From positions 2,249,001-2,313,000 of the forward strand of contig JAUCEP010000002.1 in the NCBI GenBank assembly GCA_030348875.1: a DNA stretch of 64,000 nt. Reading direction: 5' to 3'. A program made the translations under genes and the position numbers. The DNA comes from Ureibacillus composti (GTDB lineage: Bacteria; Bacillota; Bacilli; Bacillales_A; Planococcaceae). This document shows, piece by piece, positions 47,586 to 56,183 of this stretch. Numbering within the stretch: the first letter of the stretch is position 1; the number at the start of each line of letters is the position of its first letter. The notes beneath the pieces are model-generated. The model searched no databases, was not told the origin of the DNA, and saw only the letters and a list, made by a program, of their open reading frames with translations.

Positions 47586-48101
47586 TTGAGAACTATCATC
47601 TTCCTTCACACAACAAAATCAGGCTCAAGTAGAGAAGCAATTAAAGCTGCCGAAAAACTTGGCTATTTTACTGTACTTTTAACAAACAGTAAGAACTTCA
47701 TCAAGCAAAGAGTTAACTTTCCAGACGTTCACAAAATGATTTTAGTTGATTTAACAAATCTTCAAGAAATTAAAGAGACCATAGAAAGTAACCAAAGGCA
47801 AGGGTTAATCATCGAAGGCATTGTTAGCTTTGTCGATCCTTTTGTGTCTTTAGCAGTTGAACTGCATGAAGAATATTGTAATGGATGCCTGTCAATCAAT
47901 GCCATAAAAGCAATGGAAGATAAAACCTTAACAAGGGAATTATTAAAGGGGATGGTTCCTCGTCCCACTTTTGTGGAGTTGGTGTTATGGTGTGACACCG
48001 ACTTTTTGTCAATATTTAAGGGGCGTCCGAACGATTCGGCGCCCCTTTCCTTTTCATTCAATTATTACGTAGTGAATTTTAAGACTGATTTAATTTTTTG
48101 A
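47586..48101 (+). pseudogene. Truncated ATP-grasp ligase gene (N-terminal fragment)
   Basis: From TTG 47586 (AGAGGG upstream) the frame encodes FLHTTKSGSSREAIKAAEKL, IIEGIVSFVDPFVSLAVELH and AIKAMEDKTLTRELLKGM, the pre-ATP-grasp domain and linker of carboxylate-amine ligases, ending near PRPTFVEL (about residue 130). The remaining 40 residues are unrelated and run through a terminator into the 3' end of the ABC permease gene. The ATP-binding and catalytic parts, usually another 250 residues, are missing. I read it as a decayed gene cut off at about 47980. Confidence 0.75.
48018..48053. terminator. Terminator of the ABC exporter operon
   Basis: AAGGGGCGTCCGAA and TTCGGCGCCCCTT form a long stem. 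T-rich sequence follows on the plus strand and TTAAATATT on the minus strand. It lies 12 bases past the permease stop. Confidence 0.75.
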
Positions 48102-49309
48102 ATAACGCCACCTGAGCTATACGTTAAAACGCTTCGTTTATAGAATGAAAGGCTCAGTGTATAGAAGGCAATCACCGTTACAATGAGTAAAATAAGTGAG
48201 ATGATCGGCTCTATTGGATTAAGATCAGTTGCTGCAATTCGCATTGGCATGACCATTCCTGAAGTTAAAGGAATATATGAGAAGATTTTAATTAACAACG
48301 TATCTGGATTGGCCATCCCTGAAATCATAACGTAAAAACCAACAAGTGTAATCATAATGGCTGGCATCATCACTTGACCGGCTTCCTCAACTTTAGAAAC
48401 CAGTGACCCGAAAAGTGCACCGATAATTAAGAACAAGAAAATCGTTAAGAATAAAAACACAATCACGTAAAACACATAGGAATAAGATAGATCTTGGATT
48501 AAAGATGTCACCATATCCCATTTTGCGCCGCCATCCGTAAATCGAAGAAGAGCAAAAATCACTCCAAATAAAATCGCAAATTGAGTTAAAGCGAGTAAGA
48601 AGACCCCGAATAGTTTTGATTGGAAATGGGTGCTCGGTTTTACACTAACCAGTAACATTTCTAACGCTCGAGACCCTTTTTCCGATGCTACATCCGTCGT
48701 AATCATTGATAGGAATGCAGAGATAAAGAAGTAAATGACAATCCCCACAAGATAGGATACCCATATACCTGATTGTTTTTGATCCTCACTTTTCCCCTCA
48801 GTTCCTGCTTCATTTAGACTAATTGATGTGATGATCGGTTCAGAGTTTAAAATCTGCTCTGCTTCCAGTGCCGATAAATTCATCGATTGAATGGCATAAA
48901 TTTTCCCTGCATATTGGATTAATGACGAGATTTCCGATTGATCATTAAGTTCAAGTGGTGTAAAGGTTGCAATTTCTGCTTTTAAATTTTTATTTTCATC
49001 AGAAAAGACAATAACAGCATCTAATGTTCCATCTTTAACTTGTTCATACATGTTTGTTTTAACGTCTTTCGTATGGTATGAGAATTCAATCTCTTCATTG
49101 GATACAAAGATTTGCCCTAAATTAACATCTGTTTCTTTTATTAAAGCAATTTGTAATGCTTCATCTTCTCCTTTAAATAGGGAGGAAATCTCAGTCCAGA
49201 ACATCACAACAGAGATGATCGCTATGTATAAAAGTGTCATCAAGATAAATGACTTAGATCGAATCTTTTGTTTATATAATTGAGTAACTAAAATCCTTAG
49301 TTTATTCAT
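48065..49309 (-). CDS. ABC transporter permease (NatB/YhaP-like)
   Basis: 414 residues from ATG 49309; GGTGG precedes it and the start overlaps the ATPase stop by eight bases. One N-terminal helix is followed by a large extracytoplasmic domain (about 45-175) and five or six C-terminal helices, the ABC-2 type layout of NatB. The segment ITTDVASEKGSRALEMLLVS is the conserved cytosolic loop. With the ATPase it should export sodium, an antibiotic or a peptide; which one cannot be told from sequence. Confidence 0.88.
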   Translation of the reverse strand: MNKLRILVTQLYKQKIRSKSFILMTLLYIAIISVVMFWTEISSLFKGEDEALQIALIKETDVNLGQIFVSNEEIEFSYHTKDVKTNMYEQVKDGTLDAVIVFSDENKNLKAEIATFTPLELNDQSEISSLIQYAGKIYAIQSMNLSALEAEQILNSEPIITSISLNEAGTEGKSEDQKQSGIWVSYLVGIVIYFFISAFLSMITTDVASEKGSRALEMLLVSVKPSTHFQSKLFGVFLLALTQFAILFGVIFALLRFTDGGAKWDMVTSLIQDLSYSYVFYVIVFLFLTIFLFLIIGALFGSLVSKVEEAGQVMMPAIMITLVGFYVMISGMANPDTLLIKIFSYIPLTSGMVMPMRIAATDLNPIEPIISLILLIVTVIAFYTLSLSFYKRSVLTYSSGGVIQKIKSVLKFTT

Positions 49310-50201
49310 TGTCGCCACCTACCTGATCTTTAAATATTTCATCTAAAGACAAATAATCGAGACTGAATTTTTCAATAAATTGTCCTTTTGCTACGACATC
49401 AAAAATGCCTTTTGCGAAAGATTCATCGATTAATGTTAGGACGTATTCATCGCGTTCTTGTTTGACTTCTTTTACACCTACCATTTTTTCAAGCTCTTCT
49501 TTCGGCATGTCAGTACGGATCGTTAATTTCGTTTTTCCATATTGCTTTTTCAAATCTAATAAACTACCTGAAAATAAGGAAACACCACGTTTTAATAAGC
49601 ATAAATGATCACAAAGTTCCTCAACATTATCCATTTGGTGACTAGAGAAAAGAATGGTCATCCCTTGTTCTTTTAATAACAGAATCGCATCCTTCAATAA
49701 ATCTCGATTCACCGGGTCAAGTCCGCTAAAGGGTTCATCTAATATTAAAAACTTTGGTTTATGAATAAAACTCGCAATGAGCTGCACTTTTTGTTGATTC
49801 CCTTTTGATAATGTTTCGGCTTTAACATGTCGTTTTTCATCTAATTCAAAGCGATGAATCCAGAAATCGACTTCTTTTTTTATTTCTTCTTGCTTCATTC
49901 CTCGAAGTTTTCCGAAAAAGTTTAACTGCTCTTCTACTTTCATTTGAGGGAAAATCCCGCGCTCCTCTGGTAAATAGCCAAGCCAATCACGATTAATAGA
50001 ATTGATTGGAGAACCATCCCATGTAATCTTTCCACTCGTAGGTTCTTGTAAATTTAAGATCATACGAAAAGTAGTAGTTTTCCCTGCACCATTTTGCCCT
50101 ATTAGGCCGAAAATTTCCCCTTGATCGATGGTAAAATTGAGGTCTTTCACCGCGGTGAAGTCTTTATACCGCTTGACAACATGTTCAATTGCTAACGTCA
50201 T
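49302..50201 (-). CDS. ABC transporter ATP-binding protein (NatA-like)
   Basis: 299 residues from ATG 50201, with AAAGGAG seven bases upstream; the frame extends further back without support. Walker A is GQNGAGKTTT (about 35), signature TLSKGNQQKVQL, Walker B FLILDEPFSGLDP and switch HQMDNVEEL. A C-terminal extension of about 90 residues is typical of the NatA/YhaQ subfamily. It forms an exporter with the overlapping permease gene. Confidence 0.93.
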   Translation of the reverse strand: MTLAIEHVVKRYKDFTAVKDLNFTIDQGEIFGLIGQNGAGKTTTFRMILNLQEPTSGKITWDGSPINSINRDWLGYLPEERGIFPQMKVEEQLNFFGKLRGMKQEEIKKEVDFWIHRFELDEKRHVKAETLSKGNQQKVQLIASFIHKPKFLILDEPFSGLDPVNRDLLKDAILLLKEQGMTILFSSHQMDNVEELCDHLCLLKRGVSLFSGSLLDLKKQYGKTKLTIRTDMPKEELEKMVGVKEVKQERDEYVLTLIDESFAKGIFDVVAKGQFIEKFSLDYLSLDEIFKDQVGGDNE

Positions 50202-50303
50202 GACGCAACTCCTTTCAAAGTACTCTCTTTTTACTATTTTTATAGCTACCACTTGTTATACGGATAAAGGGGCGAAAAGTTTCTACATTCACGAAAGTAA
50301 TAA

Positions 50304-50329
50304 TGGGACAAGGGATCATCCCTATGTCC
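50304..50329 (-). repeat. GGGACA palindromic repeat, copy 4 (supplies amidase stop codon)
   Basis: On the minus strand GGGACATAGGGATGATCC then CTTGTCCC. The amidase reads Ser-Gly-Thr then TAG, so the last two residues and the stop lie inside the repeat. It fits the family layout with TAG as the three-base spacer. Confidence 0.85.
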
Positions 50330-51158
50330 CACTCAATTCTTTCTCCACAATTAAAGCGCAAAGGCCGAGTAGATCGCTTGTAGTTAGTGTGCCAGCCTTA
50401 AATTTGTCTAACCAGCTCGCCATGAAGACTTTTTCATCCACACCTTTTTGGATAATGTCTTGGATTAATTTTTCATTTTGTAGGATTGCTTCCAGACGAC
50501 TAACTAAAGATGGACTTGTAAATCCGTCTGCTACTCCCCCTGACTTATGAATTTGGGGTAACGAATTATTTACCCCACCCGTTACTTCTTGTGGTGGAGT
50601 TTTTGCATGTTTCGATTCAACTTTTGGTTTAACAAAACGAATTAACTCGTCGGCAATCGCCCGACATATTTTCTCAAATTGAGTATGATACAGGTTGACA
50701 TCGACAGTTGAATTGACAAAACATACTTCAATCAAAATTGCTGGTTCTTCTGTATTGTTTAGGAAAAATAATTCAGTACGTTTTTTTCTTCCACGGTTTT
50801 TTAACCCACTTGCTACTGAGATTGCTTTGCTAACTTTACTTGCAAAGTCTTTTAAGTTTTCATTGACATATAACACTTCTGTTCCTAACCCATTAGTAGT
50901 CCTCTCGCCAGATGAATTAAAATGTATACTAACATCTAGCTTTCTTTGCGTACGATTGTGCGCAGAGACTAAAAAATTCAAGTTCTGTGATTGACTCGTC
51001 GATTGCGTGTCGACTACTTTGTTTACCCCAATTTTTTCATTTTTCAACAGTTCAACGACACGATCGACCACTTTTCGCGTTTCCGTACCTTCATCAATTA
51101 AATCTCGAGCAGCGGTTCCTGGCCCATAATGCCCGGGACTAATGGTTATTTGACTCAT
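50322..51158 (-). CDS. N-acetylmuramoyl-L-alanine amidase (Amidase_3 family)
   Basis: 278 residues from ATG 51158 (GGAGG upstream). The zinc amidase domain has SPGHYGPG (His 10), a Glu near 24, VSIHFNSSG (His 79) and the catalytic Glu in ILIEVCFVNS (144). After about residue 190 comes a linker and a helical C-terminal domain of unknown fold rather than LysM or SH3. No signal peptide is visible, as in phage endolysins and some spore cortex enzymes. The end of the gene is defined by a GGGACA repeat, so the C-terminus may have been altered. Confidence 0.88.
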   Translation of the reverse strand: MSQITISPGHYGPGTAARDLIDEGTETRKVVDRVVELLKNEKIGVNKVVDTQSTSQSQNLNFLVSAHNRTQRKLDVSIHFNSSGERTTNGLGTEVLYVNENLKDFASKVSKAISVASGLKNRGRKKRTELFFLNNTEEPAILIEVCFVNSTVDVNLYHTQFEKICRAIADELIRFVKPKVESKHAKTPPQEVTGGVNNSLPQIHKSGGVADGFTSPSLVSRLEAILQNEKLIQDIIQKGVDEKVFMASWLDKFKAGTLTTSDLLGLCALIVEKELSGT

Positions 51159-51391
51159 CCTTGTTGCCTCCATTTCTTCTAATGTGAAACTATAACTCTA
51201 TTTTCCCTGAGCGAACTATTTATATAGTATGTTTCTTTTAACACCTGAAACGGGCTATTAAAATGGTTTAGTTCTCTTTGTTGTTTTATATAATTCATTC
51301 TCTTTAAATCATCAAACCTCTCCTAACGTTAACACCCCTCGCTCCAATCGTTATATATGGATTTATGAAGAGATAAGAGACATATTATGTA

Positions 51392-51430
51392 AAAATAAAA
51401 ACCTAAAAGACAATTGTAATCTTTTAGGTT
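51392..51430 (-). terminator. Terminator of the 63-aa membrane protein
   Basis: AACCTAAAAGA and TCTTTTAGGTT pair around a 9-base loop, followed on the minus strand by TTTTATTTTTAC. It starts at the stop codon. Confidence 0.88.
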
Positions 51431-51620
51431 ATTTTTTCTTATTCACTTTTCTCCTCCATAACACTAAGAAGAATGTAATGACGATATAGATGATGACCAC
51501 CACAACAAAGGTAATGAATCGTTCCTGCGATGAACCATCTGCCATTAACACTGGGCCTAATCCAAAAAATGTGACCATGATATACAATATGATAAAAATC
51601 AAGTACACGAGCCATTTCAT
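51429..51620 (-). CDS. Small two-helix membrane protein (63 aa)
   Basis: Two hydrophobic helices (LVYLIFIILYIMVTFFGLG and FITFVVVVIIYIVITFFLVL) are joined by a short polar loop, with a basic C-terminal tail. GGGAG lies upstream of the ATG at 51620 and a terminator follows directly. No family is recognised. It lies alone between the amidase and esterase genes on the same strand. Confidence 0.65.
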   Translation of the reverse strand: MKWLVYLIFIILYIMVTFFGLGPVLMADGSSQERFITFVVVVIIYIVITFFLVLWRRKVNKKK

Positions 51621-51712
51621 TTAGAACACTCCCTTAGCACCATCTTCTCACTTTTATTGGAACATCATACGCGTATATTAAAAAAGGGTACACAACTTGT
51701 GCACCAACTTTG

Positions 51713-52645
51713 TTAATAATTCATTTTTCGAAACTCATGAAATTGATCAATTGTTTTTTCAATATACTCACTAAATACTTCATTTTTCGTAAAGAAGCTA
51801 TGAATGAGCCCTTTTGCTATTTCTAACTGAACCGTTACGTTTGAATTAGATAAACGCTTTGCGTAGGCAATGCCTTCATCGCGTAATACATCATTTTCTG
51901 CAACTTTTATGAAGGCAGGTGGTAGATTATTTAAATGTTCAGCTCTTAATGGCGCCACATAGGGATTTTGTCTTTCAGTTTCTTGTTGCAAGTAATAATG
52001 GCCAAACCATTCCATATCCTTCTTTTCAAGGCCAAATCCTTGAGCAAATTCGTTATATGAAGGTGTATCATACGTTAAATCCGTTACGGGATAAAGCAAA
52101 AATTGGGAAGCAATCGCAGGGCCATTTAAATCTCGACTCATCATTGATACAACGGTCGCTAAATTAGCACCTGCACTATCACCAGCTACTGTGATTTGAT
52201 TCTCAATACCGTTAAATTCTCCAGCATTCTTCACCGTCCAAAGAAAGGCGTCATATGCATCATATACTGGCGTTGGGAATGGATATTCGGGTGCTAATCG
52301 ATAATCAACCGAAACAACAATCGAATTTGTTTTGGCTGCTAACAATTGACAAGACTCGTGGCACGTTTCAATGCTATTTAAAACCCATCCTCCTCCGTGG
52401 TAATAAATGATAAATGGAAACGGTCCTTTTCCTTCTGGCGAGTAGATGCGAATTTTGATAGACGCTCCATCACGAACTTTAATCATTTGATCTTCTATTG
52501 TTTTTACTTGTGTTTTATTGTTTAGTGGTTTTGGTTGCCCTGCACGTAGTTCTCGTACTTCTACCGGTGTCATCGTATGGAGTGATGGCTGTTGATTAAC
52601 AACATCCAAATATTGTTTTGTTTCATCTAAAAGGTTTGCCATCAT
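51713..52645 (-). CDS. Alpha/beta hydrolase, hormone-sensitive lipase-like esterase
   Basis: 310 residues, cytosolic. YYHGGGWVLNS (about 83) is the oxyanion-hole motif of family IV esterases. VAGDSAGANLA (about 153) holds the nucleophilic Ser; ENDVLRDEG gives the Asp (about 255) and LIHSFF the His (about 285). It should hydrolyse short acyl esters. The YRLAPEYPFPTPVYDAYDAF stretch is typical of the family. GGATGG lies ahead of ATG 52645. Monocistronic. Confidence 0.92.
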   Translation of the reverse strand: MMANLLDETKQYLDVVNQQPSLHTMTPVEVRELRAGQPKPLNNKTQVKTIEDQMIKVRDGASIKIRIYSPEGKGPFPFIIYYHGGGWVLNSIETCHESCQLLAAKTNSIVVSVDYRLAPEYPFPTPVYDAYDAFLWTVKNAGEFNGIENQITVAGDSAGANLATVVSMMSRDLNGPAIASQFLLYPVTDLTYDTPSYNEFAQGFGLEKKDMEWFGHYYLQQETERQNPYVAPLRAEHLNNLPPAFIKVAENDVLRDEGIAYAKRLSNSNVTVQLEIAKGLIHSFFTKNEVFSEYIEKTIDQFHEFRKMNY

Positions 52646-52881
52646 TAGTGCACCATCCTTATTTGTATTCCTTTAAAACCTATTCGTTTAGTATGGATTA
52701 ATTGTAAAGCAATTTATTCTATTTTTCAACGATAAATATTTTGAATTCATACAAAGTTAATTATTACGAGTCGAATGTTTTATTAATGCTAGATTCAAAT
52801 GAAGATCCTCCCTACTTGGCGATTTATTCTTTTTTATTATTTCTCAAATAGGTATACAACTAGGAGCACCATTTAAATGCT

Positions 52882-52890
52882 CATATATTA
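52882..52890 (+). promoter_or_regulatory. Sigma-K-like -10 of cotD copy 1
   Basis: CATATATTA fits the sigma-K -10 consensus CATANNNTA. It ends 41 bases before the ATG at 52931, the same distance as the box at the second cotD gene. A matching -35 is unclear. Confidence 0.55.
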
Positions 52891-52930
52891 TTAATGTTAG
52901 CTTATTAACAAGTGAAAGGAGGTCTTTCGA

Positions 52931-53473
52931 ATGTTTAATAGAAGAAAACATCATCATTGCAATAACCCAATCTGTTGTCCACCAAAAGTATTCCCTACTC
53001 AAGTGGCACCTGCACAAGTATCACCTACTCAAGAAGTAGTACGTACTAATATCTTCCCTACAGTTGTACCAAATGTTCATCCTACTCATATCACAAATGT
53101 AAATCGCCATGTTAGACGCAACGAGCACTTCTTCCCTGTTACACAATCAACTGTAAATGAATTCCAACAGGAAAGTAGTCGATTTAATGGACCGAGTATG
53201 GTAGGTGGTGCACAATCTCCATACGGCGGAGCACCAGGTATGGTTGGCGGCGCACAATCTCCAAACCGCGGAATACCAGGAATGGTTGGCGGCGCACAAT
53301 CTCCTTACGGCGGAGCACCAGGTATGGTTGGTGGCGCACAATCTCCTTACGGCGGGGCACCAGGTATGGTTGGCGGCGTACAATCTCCATACGGCGGAGC
53401 ACAATCTCCTTGCTGTGGCGCACCATATGGTCAACATATGAGACACTGCCATAAAGGAAGAAGACACTGGTAA
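52931..53473 (+). CDS. cotD: CotD family spore coat protein with internal repeats
   Basis: 180 residues. The N-terminal half has NPICCPPKVFPTQVAPAQVS, THITNVNRHVRRNEHFFPVT and many His/Cys, the CotD family pattern of inner spore coat proteins. From about residue 88 a 14-residue unit, MVGGAQSPYGGAPG, is repeated five times with small changes, absent from the paralogue at 54395. The tail has CCGAPYGQHMRHCHKGRRHW. GGAGG lies before the ATG. Expression late in the mother cell is expected from the sigma-K-like box. Confidence 0.9.
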   Translation: MFNRRKHHHCNNPICCPPKVFPTQVAPAQVSPTQEVVRTNIFPTVVPNVHPTHITNVNRHVRRNEHFFPVTQSTVNEFQQESSRFNGPSMVGGAQSPYGGAPGMVGGAQSPNRGIPGMVGGAQSPYGGAPGMVGGAQSPYGGAPGMVGGVQSPYGGAQSPCCGAPYGQHMRHCHKGRRHW

Positions 53474-53483
53474 ATAATAAAAG

Positions 53484-53593
53484 CGGAGAACGCCCGTTTA
53501 GCTCCGAAAACAACTGGAGGAACCGGCAAAAGGGCGCTTTTTGCCCTTGAAGTCGGTTTCAAGTTGTCGAGGAGCTGGCGTTCGCAGCTAGAC
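53484..53593 (+). repeat. Dispersed 3'-UTR repeat, copy 2
   Basis: Ends match copy 1 at 4105-4220 (CGGAGAACGCCCGTTTAGC and GAGGAGCTGGCGTTC). The interior differs, with GCGCTTTTTGCCCTT and an AACTTG/CAAGTT pair. It begins ten bases after the cotD stop and is followed by a terminator. Confidence 0.7.
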
Positions 53594-53635
53594 TCTGTTC
53601 TGACACTGGAAATTTTCACCTTATTATCTGTAAGT

Positions 53636-53678
53636 AAAAAGATTACCTATGATCATGTTGACATAGGTAATCTTTTTT
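53636..53678. terminator. Terminator downstream of cotD copy 1
   Basis: AAAAAGATTACCTATG and CATAGGTAATCTTTTT pair perfectly around a 10-base loop, with T-run on the plus strand. Confidence 0.92.
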
Positions 53679-53814
53679 CTTTTCGTGAGGATTGATACTT
53701 GGTTTTATATGCAAAATCATGCTTAATTCTCTATTTAATAAGAGGCCGGGTCATAAGTAGAGTTTTTAAGGAAAGCGTCTATTATCTTTAATAAGATATT
53801 GATAATTTTTAGAT

Positions 53815-54062
53815 TAAGAGCAATAAGTGTTAGCCATACTCCAGAAACCGCGGCCTACCACTGTAAGCCGCGCCAGTTTCCAGAAAGTTTAGAAGAACAA
53901 ATTTTATGTGAGCGGACCTTACACAAAGCCGGGGGCAAAAACGCCACGTCCGCATGTCTTGCCCCCATGACCAAGCACGCGCGCGGCCTCAGAGACAAGT
54001 CGTAAAGACACGTACCACGTGGCTTTTCGGCTTGTGTGCTTAGTCCGCTCTCACCGGATCCT
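53815..54062. repeat. G+C-rich palindromic intergenic repeat
   Basis: CGCGGCCTACCACTGTAAGC with CGCGCCAG after it, then GCCGGGGGCAAAAACG and TCTTGCCCCCATGACC, and CGGCTTGTGTGCTTAG with CCGCTCTCACC at the right end. GGGGGCAA/TTGCCCCC and other inverted pairs suggest folding. A remnant of the right end occurs near 45700. Frames through it have no ribosome site. The flanks up to 54340 hold nothing else. Confidence 0.65.
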
Positions 54063-54346
54063 TAATAGGATTCATCATTAGAATTAACATCAAAAAAACA
54101 TCATTTTCTCTTTGATTTGTCCCAGTCTCCATTTTCATTCCACTAATTTCAATTAATTTGATTCAGAGGACTGCAAGACTAGAAGAGATAATGAGACTGA
54201 TTCTTCACCAATACACTTTACTTCCTCTAGTCATTTTACTTAAGAAATTTAACCTATGAAGATAGTCTATTATTTTACACGATCTCTCTATTTTTTCTTT
54301 TTGTATGGAAAATTAGGTATCTAACTATTCACTCTATATAACAGAA

Positions 54347-54355
54347 CATATAGTA
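54347..54355 (+). promoter_or_regulatory. Sigma-K-like -10 of cotD copy 2
   Basis: CATATAGTA fits CATANNNTA exactly and ends 40 bases before the ATG at 54395, mirroring the first cotD gene. Confidence 0.6.
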
Positions 54356-54394
54356 AGTATGCAAGGTAATTCTAATAGAAGGAGGTGCACAACT

Positions 54395-54718
54395 ATGTTT
54401 AACAGAAATATCGGTCATTCTAATCGTTGTAAGTGCCCAATTTGTTGTCCTCCTAATGTACATCCTACTCAAATCGCACCAGCACATGTATCACCTACTC
54501 AACACGTCGTTCGCACTAACATATTTCATACAGTAGTACCACATATCCATCCAACGCATATTACAACTATTAACCGTCATGTACGTCATAACGAACATTA
54601 CTTCCCAGTTACACAATCAACCGTAAACGAATTTACTGAAACAAATAGAAATTGCGGGACTCCTGAAAACCCAAATCCAAACTGCCATCCAATTCGAAGA
54701 AGAGGTTTTGGTTTCTAA
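54395..54718 (+). CDS. CotD family spore coat protein, second copy
   Basis: 107 residues from ATG 54395 (AGAAGGAGGTG upstream). CPICCPPNVHPTQIAPAHVS, HIHPTHITTINRHVRHNEHY and FPVTQSTVNEF align throughout with the first copy, but the 14-residue repeats are missing and the C-terminus is short. The two are paralogues from a local duplication, about 0.9 kb apart. Both probably go into the inner spore coat. Confidence 0.9.
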   Translation: MFNRNIGHSNRCKCPICCPPNVHPTQIAPAHVSPTQHVVRTNIFHTVVPHIHPTHITTINRHVRHNEHYFPVTQSTVNEFTETNRNCGTPENPNPNCHPIRRRGFGF

Positions 54719-54737
54719 TTAGAAGCTTTGCAAAATG

Positions 54738-54782
54738 AAAAAATAGATTACCTGACTTTTGCCGGGTAATCTATTTTTCTTT
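54738..54782. terminator. Terminator between cotD copy 2 and telA
   Basis: AAAAATAGATTACC and GGGTAATCTATTTTTC pair around an 11-base loop, T-rich on both sides of the convergent pair. Confidence 0.88.
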
Positions 54783-54827
54783 TTCCTATTCAGATTTTTT
54801 CTCTATTTAAAGTGATCCGAGTGAATG

Positions 54828-55979
54828 TTAAACCCGTTTTAATTTCTCATATTCCAGCTGTAATTGTTCAATACGTTTACGACCTTCTTCGCGATTTGCA
54901 ATTGTTTCAGCTTGGATTTGTTTAGTTTCTTCAATTCCTGCCATAATCGTTTGCCAAGTCGTTTCAATCGTTTCGATTTTAATGCTTGGGTTCCCAGCAG
55001 TACGTGCTATGTTCACACTATTTTTACGGATATTTTCTGCATTACGGACGAGCATTTCATTTGTTCGTTTATCTAATTCATTCATAGAATCTGCCACGAG
55101 TTTTTGACGTTGAATTGTCACTGCATGAACTAAGCCTTGCTTAAAAATAGGAATAGTTGTAACAAAGGCAGAGTTAATTTTACCAATTAAGTGGTTGTTC
55201 CCCTGTTGAATCATTCGAATTTGAGGTGCAGATTGGAATGATACTTGTTGCGCCATTTCTAAATCGTAGCGACGTTGCTCTAGCAACTCCATAACCGTAC
55301 GTAACGATTCGAGTTCCATAATTGCTTCTTGGTCCCCTTCATTGGCTCTTGCCTCCAGTTGAGGTATTTGGGTGTGTAATTGGTCTAGCTTTACCTCAAT
55401 TGCTGCAACATGCTCGCTTAAACTTTGGAAGTATTGCAAGTTTTGATCGTACATTTGCTCAAGTTCCATCGTGTTCTTTTTCATTTCAAACTCATACTTT
55501 TGTATTTCGTTATATATGTTATCTACTTCCTTATTCATCGTGTCATATTTGGAAAGTAGACGTTCTAGTTTTTCTTTACCTTTTCCGAAAATTTTCGAAA
55601 GAATCCCTTTCTTCTCTTCTTTAAAATCTTGTGGATCAAAACGGTCCATAATTTTATTCAAGTTATTGATCAGTGCACTCGATTTTTCAAGTTTACTTGA
55701 TTTAATTGTGGCAAGCATTTTATCAGAGAACGTGGAAATGCCTTTTGCTGTCTCTTTCCCAAATTCGAGAACTGCAATTTGATTTTTTGTATCAATTTTT
55801 TTTGCAAGCTCCTGTACTTGTGGTTCTTCTTTTAGGGCAAGTTGTCGCTTTCGAATTTGAGACATTTCTTCTGTTGAAACTAATTGTTTTGGCTCAGGTT
55901 GTGCGACTAAATCACTCGTCGTTTGTTCTTTGTTTCGTGTTTCTAAATCGTCGAATAATGGGTTTTTCATTTCTGACAT
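54828..55979 (-). CDS. telA: Toxic anion resistance protein TelA family (YaaN-like)
   Basis: 383 residues, mostly long helices that may form coiled coils (about 110-330). KGILSKIFGKGKEKLERLLS and NLQYFQSLSEHVAAIEVKLD match the TelA family, first linked to tellurite resistance and now to cell-envelope stress. The C-terminal ETTWQTIMAGIEETKQIQAE is typical. GGAGG lies before the ATG. The usual partner XpaC is not adjacent. Confidence 0.9.
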   Translation of the reverse strand: MSEMKNPLFDDLETRNKEQTTSDLVAQPEPKQLVSTEEMSQIRKRQLALKEEPQVQELAKKIDTKNQIAVLEFGKETAKGISTFSDKMLATIKSSKLEKSSALINNLNKIMDRFDPQDFKEEKKGILSKIFGKGKEKLERLLSKYDTMNKEVDNIYNEIQKYEFEMKKNTMELEQMYDQNLQYFQSLSEHVAAIEVKLDQLHTQIPQLEARANEGDQEAIMELESLRTVMELLEQRRYDLEMAQQVSFQSAPQIRMIQQGNNHLIGKINSAFVTTIPIFKQGLVHAVTIQRQKLVADSMNELDKRTNEMLVRNAENIRKNSVNIARTAGNPSIKIETIETTWQTIMAGIEETKQIQAETIANREEGRKRIEQLQLEYEKLKRV

Positions 55980-56183
55980 GGAAATCCTCCGTTCAATTGT
56001 GAAAATCTATGTAACAGGATGACCTGTGTTTATTATAAGTACATTGATATGATGTTAATTTACATACGAAATAAGGTGTGAAAAAGTTTCACTTGATTCT
56101 CATTTAACTATAAGTTGGTAGTGGATTCAAATATGAGAAGCGAAAAATGAAAAAACCAGCCCTTAAGCTGGTTTTAATACTAA

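Noticed and set aside
53799-54005. 68-codon frame in the palindromic repeat
   Set aside because: It follows the repeat structure and has no ribosome site.
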